A stretch of DNA of 64,000 bases from Deroplatys truncata (GCA_030765065.1 CM060981.1:225501152-225565151); one strand, 5' to 3'. Shown: positions 10,960 through 23,534, numbered from the stretch's first letter. A program made the numbers and translations. The notes: a model not told the origin generated them from the sequence alone.

Positions 10960-11620
10960 GTTGGTAGAGGTTTGCGGAGAGGCTGCAATGTCGCCAAATG
11001 GTGTCGAACGTTTGCGGCCGGTAGGGAAAACGTTGCCAACGAGCACCGCATTTTTGTTTACTTATAGACGCTATGGTCCTTAGCGTCCCATTCTATATTG
11101 GGCGTGAAAGCCGGTAATTTTGCTCAGAGGCGTCTTTATTAGGCTTGAGGTTATTTTGCGTGCATAAATCTACGACACGGGACCACCAGCTTTACTTCCC
11201 TTCAGAAGGAAGCCATGATAAGGATTGTTACGCCCGAAAAAATCCATCGCCCCACTGGGTTTGAACCCGCGACCTCGGGAACAAGGTGCTAGCATGGTAA
11301 CCACTACACCACGGAGGACGACGAGGAAAGAGGGCACACAGTGACCGCTGACCGATACTGACAGGAGACCTTGACACGATTGCGTGAAGCAATCAGAAGG
11401 AAACGGCTAGGAATGCTCACCAAGGGCGCGAATTTCCTTCACGACTACGCGCGCCCTCATACAGTCCAGAAGACCACCACGCTGCTCAAGCAGGTCCGCA
11501 GGGACATCATCGAACCCTACAATCTGCACCTAACTGCAAGCTACTTTCACCTATTTCCTCACTTGAAGGAGCACGACGATTGCTCAGAGAGGTGAATCAC
11601 TTCGTGACAACTTGCTGAAC
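10960..11620 (+). pseudogene. mariner transposase remnant (two pieces)
   Basis: Near 10990-11065 one frame reads KWCRTFAAGRENVANEHR, matching the conserved tryptophan-containing segment after the first helix-turn-helix of mariner transposases. After the SINE, the frame at about 11345-11595 reads LTRLREAIRRKRLGML and then LLHDNARPHT-like FLHDYARPHT, the region of the second catalytic aspartate, with Asn changed to Tyr. The third catalytic region is degraded to SYFHLFPHLKEH. About 150 codons between the two pieces are missing, so a deletion accompanied or preceded the SINE insertion. Confidence 0.65.
11066..11328 (-). mobile_element. tRNA-derived SINE, family C, inside mariner
   Basis: On the minus strand the head reads TCCGTGGTGTAGTGGTTACC, an A-box region, and then GTCGCGGGTTCAAACCC, a B box, with about 35 bases between. 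The body continues to an A-rich end near 11055-11066. The spacing and B box are good enough that a tRNA scanner might call it, but the acceptor stem does not close well and the flanking body marks it as a SINE. Confidence 0.7.
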
Positions 11621-11779
11621 ACACAAGGACAGGATTTTTACCCGGAGGGAATATTTCAACTCGTCCTACGAAGCGACAAGTGTCTAAGCCGATACGAAGA
11701 CTATGTACTATCAATTGGCGGTATTGGTTGTATGAAATAAAATGCAGAGTTTGTAACGTTAGTTTCTGATCACCCCTCG

Positions 11780-11819
11780 GGTGTGTGTGTGTGGTGTGTG
11801 TGTGTGTGTGTGTGTGTGG
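11780..11819. repeat. (TG)n microsatellite
   Basis: An imperfect TG run lies between the mariner right end and the 5' part of the LINE. Confidence 0.9.
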
Positions 11820-12589
11820 TCGTTGTAATTGCTTTATTCTTCGTAGCGGGGATCTCTGGAGCAGCCAAACAGCCCGTAAGTCCCTAAAGTAACGTCGGCA
11901 GGTGGTGGATATCCGCCATCTAATCAGCGGCGACGGTTGACTGCTGACAGGCTAAGTCAGACCTCACTCTGGATAGCGAATAGGAGACCATGAACCAAAT
12001 CCGCAACCCTAATATGGGGCGCATGGCACATGGGAAGATGTGTTGCTAACGGAGCCTCTCAGATACCTGATGACCTCTCAGAGTATACAATCTGAGGGGC
12101 TCTCTCTCTGGGCGGACCTGAGTTATCCCTAGCTAATCGTGGGAATTATGGTAGATCCAAATGCCATTAAACCGGAGGGATCCTTATTAGGGGACCCCGG
12201 GAGTATTAATACCGAGGTTGATGCGGCTGTGACCTAGAAAGAGGACCTTGCTACCGAGACCAATGTAAAGGATGGAGGAACTGATACTCCCAAGAGTTCT
12301 GGAAAAGCAGACAATGTACCTACAACCGGACGTCCCGTTTAAAGACACTGAATTAATCAGCGCGCGGAGTCTAGAGCCACAGTAGGAAACATTGCCGCGA
12401 GTTTTACGTCCCAAAAGAGGGATATGGGGATCTTAGAAGCAGCGGACTCTGTGGGAATAGGTTCAAGTGAGGCAGGGCAAGCCAAGATGATGTTCTCATA
12501 CAGGCTAACCTGCAATCGAGTTCTCTGGAGTAACGTAACGATTTATGAAATATATGTCGGTATATGAACCCTAGCTAGGACAGGGCCGT

Positions 12590-13920
12590 ATCATGTCACT
12601 AAATATAAACGGTTTTTCCATCTCCAGTGCTTCATCTGAAGTATATCCAAGAGCAGGTGTCCTTATAACACTCAGTAATACCTGGACCCTTACTGAAGAC
12701 TTGGCAGCAGTCTTAGTGAGGTACGAGGGGAGCGGACTCCCACATCAGGTGGTACTCTGCTCGGTACGTACAGTAAGTACAGTAAGTAGGGAAAGTATTG
12801 TATTCCACCCAAAAATTCGATACCGAGATTTCACCGGAAATACATGTTTTGAGACACCCTGAATCCAAAAAAAACATGTCCGTGTGTGTGTCTGTAAACA
12901 GCATAACTCAGAAACGAACAGTCCGATAAACACCAAACTTGGTATTTCGGTTCAGTATCTCTCAGAGATGCGACACAAAGGTTTTCAAGAAAATCCCCCC
13001 AACCCAGATTACCCTTTAGATGGAAGAGTTTTCCAAAAATTTTAATTTTCTCGAAAATGGCTCCAACGATTTTGATTAAAATATCATAGGTTTAATATAT
13101 TTTCATGACAAATAAAATGTATATCTTGAATTTTCTGGGAATGTCTCCAAAACTATACTCCATTGTGAACGACTTTTGCATAACTGGTAAACCATAAGAG
13201 ACAGAAAAAGTTTTACTGCACAAAAAATGTAGATCGCGTTAAAATACACAATTTATGTCACATACCTTTTTTTGTTGAGTGAACCATTTTCGAGATATTG
13301 CTTGTTATTCCCTTAAATTTTTCAATACTTATTTTCTAAAATGGCAATTCGTTATTCATTTTTTTGGTCTTGGATATGCAAAGAGTTATAATCTGTAGCA
13401 AAGGGCGTGGTGCTGCACCTACCAACCAGCTATTAAGAGATATGTATATGCTTAAAGGCTACTGTTTTTCTATATTGCCTTTGTAAATATATACTCCCTT
13501 TACATCTACAAGAAAATTAGCAATAAGATAGAGTCTGCAAATGTTTATCTCGATTAACATGAAGTAGATGGAGAATAAGCTTGTAAAAATAGTTTGTACA
13601 AGAGTAGAGAAAGTCATGTGAGTGTTAACACATCAAATTTTTTCTGTTACTCCGAGGTGTCACCTCTTCCTCAGGAGCTCAAATACTTTGTTACGTATTG
13701 CAAGGATAGGAACCTCAACCTGTTGATTGGCTGTGACTCCACTCCAACACCCAGTATGTCATATGGGATAACACGGACATCAATATTTGGGAAGAGAAGC
13801 TGCGCGAGTATTTGAGTTCTACAGATCTCGATTTTGCGAACCAAGGCAACGTTCCGATTTTTGTTAATTATCAAAGGGAGGAGATTCTAGACTTGTCACT
13901 ACTGTTCTTTTGGGATACTA
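12590..13920 (+). pseudogene. LINE endonuclease domain, split by R850 copy B
   Basis: Before the insertion the frame reads MSLNINGFSISSASSEVYPR and AAVLVRYEGSGLPHQVVLCS, and after it EVSPLPQELKYFVTYC, NLLIGCD and then LREYLSSTDLDFANQGN. These match the end part of the exonuclease-endonuclease-phosphatase fold in R1/I-like LINEs, including the GCDSN-like catalytic segment, here GCDST. The residues expected between the halves (a YLPYD-like motif) are mostly lost at the insertion point, and frame changes occur near 13745 and 13900. Confidence 0.7.
12775..13645 (+). repeat. repeat family R850, copy B, inserted in a LINE
   Basis: It starts at the AGTAAGTAGGGAAAG landmark, lacking the first few family bases or having them altered, and ends GAGAAAGTCATGTGAGTG then AACACATCAAATTTTTT. 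The internal TG tract is short. Because LINE endonuclease sequence resumes on the far side, this copy clearly arrived after the LINE and gives a clean empty-site estimate. Confidence 0.85.
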
Positions 13921-13999
13921 AAGGAGATTAAGGGCTGTAAGAAAGTTTAGAACCTTCCATATCCTACCATAGATACACATTCTTCGATCTGGAGGGAAA

Positions 14000-15370
14000 A
14001 GGAAAGGACCACCTATACAGGAACCCTAGGAGGACCAATTGGGACTCCTTTAGAAGGGATCTAGAAGGCAGGCTAAGGAATGGATCGCAAATCAAGCTAA
14101 GAATTGAGGAGGACCTGGAGGGGTACATGGGGTTCTTCACGAACACTGGCGTTCTCTTATAAAAGAAACTTCCCCCTCATAAACCGAAACTTCTACAAGG
14201 AGCTACAAAGAATTTACAAAAAAGAAATCAGGAAGGCCACAGATATTAGAGGCTCTTCTCTGATAAGGTACAGAAGCAGTCGAGCAGCGCTCATCTGCAG
14301 ATACTGCTGGTCTCCGGAGCAGGAGCCAGGCTACTTAAATAGAAGATCTGCTTACAGTCAGAGGGGCAGACTTTGAGGCTGTTGCTTGAGGCTCAATTCC
14401 CGGAAGTTTGCATACATATCAAGAACTAAACTCCGGTAAGGCATGCCGGCCTTCACGGGAAGGCTGGGCTTGGGCACCGAGATTCTTACCTTTAGAAAAC
14501 TTAAATTAGCCATTTATACTTTTGAACCTATAAAAGCGCATGTGTAAATGGATCTTTCGTTCATACAATTTAGAATATGCAGAGCCTGTCTGGCAATGAG
14601 GTATGTTTTTAGACTCTGGAGTCAACCCAAAGTGATGTTTATACCTAAATGGAGTAGGCAATCCTACCCCAGGCCAGGAGATTTTCGTCCTATCAGTCCA
14701 ACATCATTTATGTTAAGGGTTCTGGAAAGACTGTTAGATAGATTTCTGATGAATGAGTGGACGGACCCATACATCTTCAGCAGTATGCCTATTGGCTGCG
14801 TAAATACATGGGGGCGCTCCATTAGCTTGTAGTGAAGCTGGAAAAGGTACTGAATAGTGGAGAAGCCGGCATAGCATTTTTCCTGAACACTGAAAGTGCC
14901 TTTAATAATATGACCATTTGGAAATGTCGGGAGAGCAGGGGAGTCAATCCGGTTATCATGGACTGGATTATGACCTCCTTGAAAGACTGGCAAGCTGTGG
15001 TGACCTTGGGGAGCGTGTCCATGAGGGAAAAACACCCGAGACAAGGGAAGATTTGACACCTACCCTATGGTGTCCGCTGGTAGATAAACTCATGGATTGA
15101 CTTAACAAGGGAGGAATTCATGCACAAGGTTATGCTGATACGGTTTCGGAACTCTTACAAGACTCCTTATAAGCTCTAGAGGAAATAAAGCAGAGAAACG
15201 GACTTTTTCGTTAACCCGGACGCGCCTGAAACGATCTTTACGAGGAGGAGGACGTTACCAGGTCTGATAGAGCCCCACCTGTTTGGGAAGAAGTTGAAAC
15301 ATTCCGGAGCGTTCAAGTATCTCCGAGTTTTTCTGGATGCTGGCTTAGCTGGAAACAGCATGTTTCTTAC
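14000..15370 (+). pseudogene. LINE reverse transcriptase remnant
   Basis: The region corresponding to motif A of the polymerase reads GIAFFLNTESAFNN, where active relatives have an FLDIEGAFDN-like sequence, so the catalytic Asp is Asn. Motif B is degraded near 15045-15090, followed by WCPLVDKLMD. Motif C is visible as QGYADT where YADD is expected. A thumb-like stretch with FGKKLKHSGAFKYLRVFLD follows. Upstream, PRPGDFRPISPTSFMLRVLE matches the conserved YRPISL-type motif. Several stops and frame changes lie between these islands. Confidence 0.75.
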
Positions 15371-15719
15371 AATGTTAAGAAGGCCTACAATGCTTTGTGG
15401 GCTTGTCGCAGATCTATAGGACTGAGGTTGGGCCTGAGACCCAAGGTGGTCAAATGACTATACATCTCGGTTATAAGACGGCGAGTAACTTATGCGGCAC
15501 TGGTTTAGTTGACCTTCCTCCTCTGCGCTTGTGTGAGGAGGAGGTAGCCAGGATGAGTGCGCACCACCTTTGGATCGTAAGGGAGTGCCCACAAAGGGCA
15601 CTCCTGATATTTTCTGGATTACAGGAGAAGTGTTCTAAACCTAAATGATGCGGATTACATGAGGATTAGATGATCTAAGTCCATCCTATACTGTGGTAAT
15701 ACATTCCAGAGACCAAGAG

Positions 15720-16600
15720 ACCGGGTCTCTCCCGAAGACAGAGGGCAGGTCGTGGTTCACGAACGGCTCCATCTCGAGGGTAGCACGGGTCTGGGGCCTA
15801 TGACCCTAGAACCCGGCTTATCACTCCCCTTGAATGGCATGTATGGGGAGGTGTATGCGATCTTAGCCTGTAATATGCATATTTACATTATGCCATGTGG
15901 AGGAGCGGAGGTGTACACCTGCACGGATAATATGGCAGCTTTGAAAGTACTTAGGCGGTTAAAACCACAACCATACTTCTGTGGCAATGTCAGAAGAAGT
16001 TAAATAGACTAACTGCCCAGCTACCCGGTTATACTTCCTTGGGTTCCGGGCATACTGGTATTGGAGGAAATGAGATGGCATACACTGTTGCAAAGAAGGG
16101 ATCGGAGCTTCAATTTTATTGCGCCTGAGCCTTTTACGGAGTGTCTGCTAGTAATGTTAAGTATGAGATAAACCGGCTTACAGCGAGGCTCATCTTGAGA
16201 TTCATCACTGCCAGGCAGGCCGATGATCTAAGTGTGCGAGTTCCTCCTGAATTTGACTAGAGTTAAGCTCAGGGAGGTCGTGGGCTTTCGTAGGACCATA
16301 ATACTTTGCGTACAGATCTATGCATAATGGATCTTACACAGGTTCCTTTATGTAAGAAATGTACGTGGGATTTTGAGATCTCATAGCGTATACATGAGAA
16401 TACGAAGGCTTCGCTGTGCATAGATATGTATCCTTAGGGTCCTTCTTTTTGGAACCTTGGAAATAAGAAGGGCAGCTATCAAGGACGTGGTCCGTTTCAT
16501 ATGGACCATTGGTCTAGAGTAATGCCAAAATAAGAGGCAGAGTGGGCTCTTGAACCTGCGGAGGCCCTTCAGTTACCATCATCATCAATTGCTTTATTCC
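15720..16600 (+). pseudogene. LINE RNase H and C-terminal region remnant
   Basis: SWFTNGS matches the first RNase H motif (WFTDGS) with the catalytic Asp replaced. MYGEVYAILACNMHIY carries the Glu helix and YTCTDNMAALKVLRRL the second Asp motif. VPGHTG-like FRAYWYW in one frame, or GHTGIGGNEMAYTVAKKGSE in another, marks the last motif. Downstream, DLTQVPLCKKCTW resembles the cysteine-containing segment common at LINE C termini. Stops interrupt the reading. Confidence 0.7.
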
Positions 16601-16615
16601 ACCAAGCAAGCCTTC

Positions 16616-16681
<66 letters not shown>
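16616..16681 (+). repeat. (TAT)n tail of the LINE
   Basis: About 22 perfect ATT units follow the last LINE sequence. Non-LTR elements of the I group commonly end in short tandem repeats rather than poly(A), so this is best read as the element's 3' terminus, possibly expanded later. Confidence 0.8.
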
Positions 16682-18119
16682 GTAACCTGCTTCTAATTCC
16701 TTATGGTTTTATAAACTCTAGCTCTGTATCACCCCATGTTTTTGTTGTTTGTTTTGCCTGTGCTGTATCCTTTGTGAAATTCCTTTCCGTTTTATAAACC
16801 CATAATACAGCAGACGCATATTTTAAAAGTGAACAAATCAAGTTATAACTGCTTTTTAGAACATGAAGGTCTGCCTCAGCATTTACAAGCCTCTTAGAAT
16901 CCCTATAAGATACATATGTTATCTAGAACATATTGATAACAAATATTTACTAAACGTGTCTGTGCTGTAGCCACTAAAACGATAACGGTATGTCTAAAAT
17001 TTTGGAATTTGGGGATTTTTATTGTTATGTTATGAAGTATCCCCATCAGAAGGCCATTAGAATTTAAATGTAAAATAATTATTTTCTATTTAAAAGAAAT
17101 TATTTATATTACAAAGTAAATGAATGCTTTGTATTTCATCCTGAAATGCAAGAGTAAAGAAAATATGCCTTCATTTACTGGGTTTGAGAATAAATAATAA
17201 AACCCACCGGCCTTTTATTTTATAGTAGGTATGCTTTATTGGTTTTTTTACTTTATATGAACACTGAAATATTATAGCAGAATATATATTTTATTTATCG
17301 CAAAAGATTATGTTTCAAAAATACTTTTGTTTTTGTTTTCATCTTTGTGTTTTTCTCCGTACTAGATTACTAACTTTTATATAACGGGGTAATCAGCATA
17401 ATGTGATAGTACAATATACTATGGTGTAATAGAAGTACTTGTATTTCGTATTTTGTCAATACTGTTAAGACTAAATTAAACAATAATGTACTATAAAATT
17501 ACTTTGTTTTATGCGCATTTTCCTGCAGAAAAAAGTTACATATGCCATATAAAATAAATAAAACACAGGTATGTTGATTATGTGGTTTTCTATTTTCTTC
17601 CATCTTTTAGTCAGGAATCTACTCCTAAGTCTCTGTTGTACTTGTAGTAACGAAGGAAAGGTACCTTATTTACATTTGTGTACTATTAAATACTAAACAT
17701 TAATATATTCAAGTATACAGCAGTTCTCTCACTCGTTCATGCATTCATCAATTTTATATATTCGACCACTAGAATACAAAACTCTCATAGGATATAAAGG
17801 AAAAGTTTATGCAGAGTGGTCAATATCAGTGACTCTGCCTTCGCAGTATTGCTCATCAAAATTCCTTTGAAAGTCTGTTATTTATTATGGTGGCATAAGA
17901 CTGCAAGATACATGCACCGAGTTAGGTTCTTTTTCAATAATTAAGACTTTTTTTCAGAGATGATACTTCATTTGACAGTTCTGTATTATAACAAGATAAA
18001 AATCTAAAGAAATGAATGCGAAGGTTTTTGTTTGCTTCATCAAGTTTGAATACTTTCATACATCACATGTAGTATGTGGAAGTTTAAGTAACAATATGCT
18101 TACCATCATTTATATCCAG
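16682..18119. other. no gene recognised; very AT-rich
   Basis: Very AT-rich sequence between the LINE tail and the first recognisable part of the BEL/Pao fossil. If that fossil kept a left terminal repeat it would lie here, but no match to sequence after 22460 was seen by eye. Confidence 0.4.
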
Positions 18120-20917
18120 CTCCCAAATTTGCAACCGTGACAGAACGGGAGAGAAGAGAAATATGGAATGCTTGCCGAGAGAGGGAACAAGTATGAGAAA
18201 TCTTTTCACGCGTGCTGCTAATGTTCTAGAAACGGAAATACGCAATTCAAATGCCACAAAACAAGATATTACGGCTGCCTTTAAAGTATATGACGATAAA
18301 GCAGAATGACTAATTAAGGGAATGCATCACTTTATAAAAGTGAGGCTTAAAGAGGAAGAAATGGAAATGCAGAAGTGGAATGATTGTTAAAATATCGCAA
18401 AGGATGGTTGACATTAAAAAGGCTTTCAAAGAAATCACAATATAAAACCCGGATATAGAGATGGCGTGGCCTTGAGCGAAACGTGTTGTGTTAGAAAAAA
18501 CTTGAATTTGCGTTAATTAGAATTAAAATTTTTCCACGGTGACCTGAGAAATTGAATTGGCTTGTGTGTACAATTCACAATAATAAACAACGATATAAAT
18601 ATACAGCCGGAAGATAAATTTCTGTATTTATACCAAGTTACAGTAAAAGACCTCCAGCTATCAGTCATGGGCAACAAAGAAATGCTCAAAGATATTGAGT
18701 AGCTTAAAGCAAGGTCTGCAGTGATGAACTTTTGGTTGACATCTATGTGCGGGAGATACTTTGGTTTGTTCTCCAGAAATTTTCTGCACATACCGAGGTG
18801 AGGCTATGAGGTAGTTATGACTCGGAAATAAACTGAAATCTTTGGAAGCTTTATCTGTGCTGTTAATAAACATGAGGCTTTGTTGTTGTTATATTTTTGT
18901 TCCTAGTAGAATCTGCTTCAGCTGATGCTTTAATCGCTTGGGGAAGATCCCGACTTCAGCCACTTAAGCATCAACCTCATAAGCTAGAAACACAGCTCAT
19001 GTCTTTGAGAAGCGGAAACAGGAGAGCAACTGGTTATCTCTCGTACGTGTTTTGGATGCACTGAAAATATAAATAATAAAATGCCTACTGAATTTGTAAT
19101 TGAATTGTATATAACAATGGTTTTTTATCACTTTCAGTTTGTAGAGGTGTATTTATTTCTAGTAATGGTAGAAAAACAAAAAATCTTTTATTTCGTATAA
19201 GAAAGGATTTCATGTTTGCCAAGCTCGTTTCGAAACAATGTTTACAACCTGAAACAAAAAGCAGAATATTAAGGAAGAGAAGTCATGCTTGCATTGATTT
19301 AAAAGAGAACAAACGCCAAAACAATGCAAGATATTAGTGAAGTGTCCGTTTTCTGAAAGCGGCCAGTAAGTTATCATGTGTCTGAAATTATATCAATGTA
19401 AGTAAGAAAATAGGCAAATGAAGCTATGCATAAGGAAATGAGATTAAAACAAAAACACTGACATCGCGTCAGAAAAATGACAACCTACAGCAAATCACAT
19501 AATATATATGGATGCTTCAAGTTTACAGCTGAAGTCTTAGATCAAGAAAAATATATTCTTATATTCCACGAATAGAGACCAAGGTTATTATCCTAATTTG
19601 AAGAGTAAAACTATTACTTTAACAGATGTAGGATTTGATATACCTGAAGTAAAGATACTTTTGGGAGCCAATGTCATAGGTCGACAGCAGATGGGTATTG
19701 TTAAAGTAGGTGATAAATGACCGCGGTGGAGAAGGAACTAGGTTGGACAATAATGGGCCAGAAAGGGCAAGTAGAAACTTCATTGCTGTGGTAACTTTCA
19801 ACTGTTTGAAGCCTTGGACATGTAAGATTAATGGTATCTTGAAACAATGGACATCAAAGATCCCATTCAGGTAAGGCAGAAGGAAATTTTGGAGAAAGAA
19901 ACCCTACAATCTTTTGAGTAAACTGTAAAGGTCAATAATGAAGGAAAATAGAGTTTCGTTCCAAGGTCCCCCCCGAGCTAACTGGGAATGAAGGGATGGC
20001 AGTAAACGAACCTAACTACGAGAAAAACGCTATGTCCGTAAGAAAAATGGTTATTTCTTACCTAATCGAGCAATGATTATAGAAACTAGTTTTACTATTA
20101 AGCTGACAACAGTGTTCGATACTTCAACAAGATGAAAGAGGAAACTTCCTGAGGAGCTATCTGGAAGCAGAGCCATCTATTTGGCCGAATTCCCAAAATT
20201 TTGATAGATTCATAAAATATCAAATAGGTATTGCATCCGATACTGAAGAGGTCGTTTTTGGAAAACAGCCTAAACAAGTAGGATAGAACCCTTTTAAGTT
20301 CTTCTGATATATGGATAGATAACCAATGGCAGAGTTGCGTATGGAGTACCATTAACTCCACTTCCGCATATCGCGAATAATGCTCTAGCGTCCTTAGAGA
20401 AACAGCAGGCAAACTGAAGGATTCCTTTTATGTTGATAATTGTGTCACCACTCTAGATAGTAAAGAAGGGCTAGTTATATTTCTTACACAAGAAGATGCT
20501 TTAATGGTTTTAGAAGAATTCAAACCACGTGATAGGTAGTTCTGTTGTTTGTATGAGAAGGTCAATTATGAAGAGAAAATCCATAGTGCAAATGTGAGTT
20601 TGTTAGGATTGCTTTCGAACAGTAGTGTAGATGAACTCTACTGCAGCACCAATGTAGTATCACGGTTGATGCATCCTTTAACAAAGTGAGGTTTACTCTC
20701 AGCCACTTAGAAGATATTTCACTCAATCGAATATATATATCCATAAGCTTTAATATCTAAACTCTTACTACGTGAGATCTGGAAAGAGAAATGTAACTGT
20801 TAGTTACCAGAATGTTATACATTTCGATTTACAGCTTGGTCAAAACAAATTCACTGGCTGAAGAAGTGTGGTATACCTAGCTAGATAGCGTCAGGCATTT
20901 CTCAAGTAGATTTGCAA

Positions 20918-20970
<53 letters not shown>

Positions 20971-22460
20971 GATGCAATTAAACACGTCTATGCGACCAGC
21001 ACTTCTTTAAGAGTGAAAACAGGAAAGGGTGCAACAGTAAACCAGTCCATAGCCAGGATTGCTGCTATAAAGATATTGTTATAGGAGTTCCAAATTGTAT
21101 TGAATTAAAGTACTCACTATCATTCAGAATTTGTAAACTATATTCTTGGACTGATTGTGCTAAATTTGGAATCAGGAAAAGTAAGAATGGAATATATCAG
21201 TGATCCAGAAGTTTGTCATCATGTACCTGGTGCAATGAATCCTACAGATTAACTTTCTACAGGATGCACTCCAAAAGCACTTCTAGACGCAGATGGTGCG
21301 AGGGCCCACAGTGGCTTAAAAATGATCCGAAAGTGTGCCCTATGAAAATGATTATGTGTAAGGATAAGATAAATAAGAAGATAACTAAGAAAGAAACAAG
21401 GGGTGTGGTTGTCGTGACAAGCACCTAAGTCCAGTTGTAGAATTTATCAATCACCAACTATATTTTTCACGATATACTAATACGGTATGAATAGGAGTTG
21501 CAATTTTCCGATTTCGTTGCAACTCAGCTGAAGAGGAAGAGAGGGCAAACTAACGAAAATATTGAAGACACGGAAATTATCTGACTAAGGATAGTGTAAA
21601 TCGATGCCTTCCAAGCTGACAGCAAACTCAATTGTAGATCAAGGAAAACGTTGGATAATTACATAAACTGACTAGTAAAGAAAGTACTAGATGAATGCCC
21701 TACATATATCACGCAGAACATCAGTTCTCTGGAAGTATCCTATGAACAATTTCCTAGAGAATGAGTTGGAGGTGGTCAGCCACTTGGTGTTACGATAGAC
21801 AATGACCCCTGTTTTTAAAAGGAAAGGGGAAATATGGGATTATTTTGTTTACTTTTACAGTTTATTGCACTGTTCATAAGGTATTTGTCTACTGGAACAT
21901 TCATGCAAGATATTAAAAGATTTATAGCTCGGCATTGAAGAACATCAGTTATTATTCATTCTGACAATGACACAAACTTCCGAGGGACCAAAAATGAACC
22001 GCAATTATATAATTACTTACTTTACTTTATAAAACACATTAAGGTTCATTCCAACTACTGCAGCGTGATGGGCAGTTGGTGAGAGAACATGGCGAGGATA
22101 GTGAAAGAATTTCTGCAACGGAGCCTTGGTAGGCTCACACTGTGCTACGAGAAACTATACACTGCCCTTTGTGATCGTGAGGCAATGACGCTGAAGACGC
22201 GGACGAGTTTATTCCACTGACTCCGATTGTTTCACTTTAATTTATTCATAACAATGAAACCCCAGACGTAGTAAACAGTTCTGAAAATTTCAAGGATGGA
22301 AATGCTCACAAAAATTATGGAAGGATCTTATCAAGTGATTCAGATATGAGTATCTAGCACCCTTAGTATACCTTGGAAAACAGAAGACAAATATTATTGC
22401 AATGTGAGACAAGTGTCTGTTGCACATGCTTCTATCAAACACATAGATTTGCCTATAGAC
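18120..22460 (+). mobile_element. BEL/Pao-like LTR retrotransposon fossil
   Basis: Fossil of an LTR retrotransposon on the plus strand. Parts appear in the expected order: gag-like sequence near 18125-18420, a protease/RT-linker region near 19630-19800, reverse transcriptase near 20100-20540 (with an FYVDN box), an RNase H to integrase junction near 21200-21350, and an integrase core near 21750-22260. The domain order and the wording of the junction (HVPGAMN, then EGPQWL) favour BEL/Pao. Terminal repeats were not identified. It is broken throughout, with at least a dozen breaks, so it looks old. A (TA)n tract has expanded inside it. Confidence 0.7.
20921..20965. repeat. (TA)n microsatellite
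   Basis: About 22 TA units within the BEL/Pao fossil. Confidence 0.95.
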
Positions 22461-23076
22461 AGTGTTAGAGTTGGAAGAGACGGATCAGAGTGAGGACGCT
22501 AAGGGAGAGAGAACTTGATCGTTACAATGGTTGTATGCCTTAGAAATATTGATTATTGACAAGAAAAGTGTGTGTTGCATCAATTTGCAGTCTGGAAAGA
22601 TGTAACTAATTAGGTTTTTTTTTTACTTTTTCAGTGTTGCTACTTCTTTTTGTTAGACCTCTATTATGAATAGACAAAACATTAAATGAAAAAGAAGAAT
22701 GTTGAGTTTTTATTTTCTTTCACCAGATTTAAATCCTTGCATGCGTAACAGGCAATAAAGGTTATCTTCTTAAATGGATAAGTCTAGCATTATTTATCTC
22801 CATCTACGACACTACCTGCACTTTCCCATTTAGAACCAAAATGCTTGCATAAGAAGTGCCGTATATATTTATTTCTCTCTTCTTTCACAGAAGTGCCGAT
22901 AATTGCATTCTTATGGATGTGTTTAGAAAGAGTTGAAGTTCTTCTTCACATTCTCACTTCATCTGCAGTGCTTAGCCCGTAAAAGTTTCGCATCATTGCT
23001 GTGCCTTTTCTGGATTTTCCCAAGAAAGAAACTTTTACAAGAAGATTCCTTAAAGGGAAGTGCGATGGTGACTTAC
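22461..23076. other. no gene recognised
   Basis: AT-rich flank of the fossil, then a stretch with moderate GC. A 111-codon plus-strand frame (22933-23268) covers it but has a low-complexity, phenylalanine- and leucine-rich start and overlaps the better exon-like frame on the other strand. Confidence 0.35.
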
Positions 23077-23214
23077 TTGGTATGTACTCGTAGTTCCTCC
23101 TCCCCAGCCAAACACATTCCATTCTGTCGCCAGAAGTCGTCGGATCTCTACTCTTTTGCAGGCTCCCTCAGGGGTCACCTTGCCAATTGCTGTGCCCATG
23201 TCGGTCTTGAAAGA
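23077..23214 (-). CDS. exon-like open frame, 46 codons, unrecognised
   Basis: On the minus strand, a 138-base segment is bounded by an AG acceptor (preceded immediately by an in-frame TAG) and by a GTAAGT donor, with an in-frame stop eight codons into the putative intron. The length is exactly 46 codons. The peptide begins SFKTDMGTAIGKVTPEGACK, contains RRLLATEWNVFGWGGG and ends TSTYQ. Its GC content and codon choice (GTG, CCT-GAG, GCC-TGC) stand out from the AT-rich surroundings. The polypyrimidine tract is weak. I do not recognise the protein; it could be a host exon or a piece of a mobile element. Confidence 0.3.
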
Positions 23215-23534
23215 CTAAATGTTATGTGTGTCGAATACTCCGTAACACTTTTGCAGTCAACGCGTTGAAAATTACTAAAGTATAATACACTGTGATAGCT
23301 CATTCAGAGCAGAAATCACCATAATTAAAAGCAACATCACGTCATGTACGCAGAAGTCTGTTGTTGGATGCTGAGGGAATGTCCGTATTTGTAAAGCTTG
23401 AAATCAACTTCAATTTTTAGAATATGTAGTGTTTTACTCCCTTTAGTATGCATTGGAAGCTTTATCTTTGTAGGTTCAAAATAAAAACTTATTTAGTGCA
23501 TAAAGTCACATATCTCAAAATCTACAGAAACCGA
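23215..23534. other. no feature recognised
   Basis: AT-rich spacer between the exon-like segment and R850 copy C. Confidence 0.4.

Larger units (their letters stand above)
10702..11779 (+). mobile_element. mariner-like DNA transposon with SINE insertion
   Basis: The terminal inverted repeats are CGAGTGGTGATCAGAAACT at 10702-10720 and its near-complement at 11761-11779 (18 of 19 bases). Microsatellites, (AT)n on the left and (TG)n on the right, flank it, and the TA duplication is not clean. Two pieces of transposase are recognisable, on either side of a tRNA-derived SINE. The element is non-autonomous in its present state. Confidence 0.8.
11825..16681 (+). mobile_element. I/R1-group LINE retrotransposon, nearly full length, broken
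   Basis: Domains appear in LINE order on the plus strand: a GC-richer 5' region (11825-12590) that probably held ORF1, an apurinic-type endonuclease (12590-12775 and 13645-13920), a reverse transcriptase (about 14000-15370), an RNase H (about 15720-16135), a C-terminal cysteine-containing region, and a terminal (TAT)n tail at 16616-16681. An RNase H in a non-LTR element points to the I, LOA or related clades. The element is interrupted by R850 copy B and carries stops and frame shifts throughout. Total length without the insertion is about 4 kb. Confidence 0.8.

Noticed and set aside
22933-23268. 111-codon plus-strand frame
   Set aside because: Low-complexity start and no domain; the opposite strand has a more protein-like frame with splice signals.
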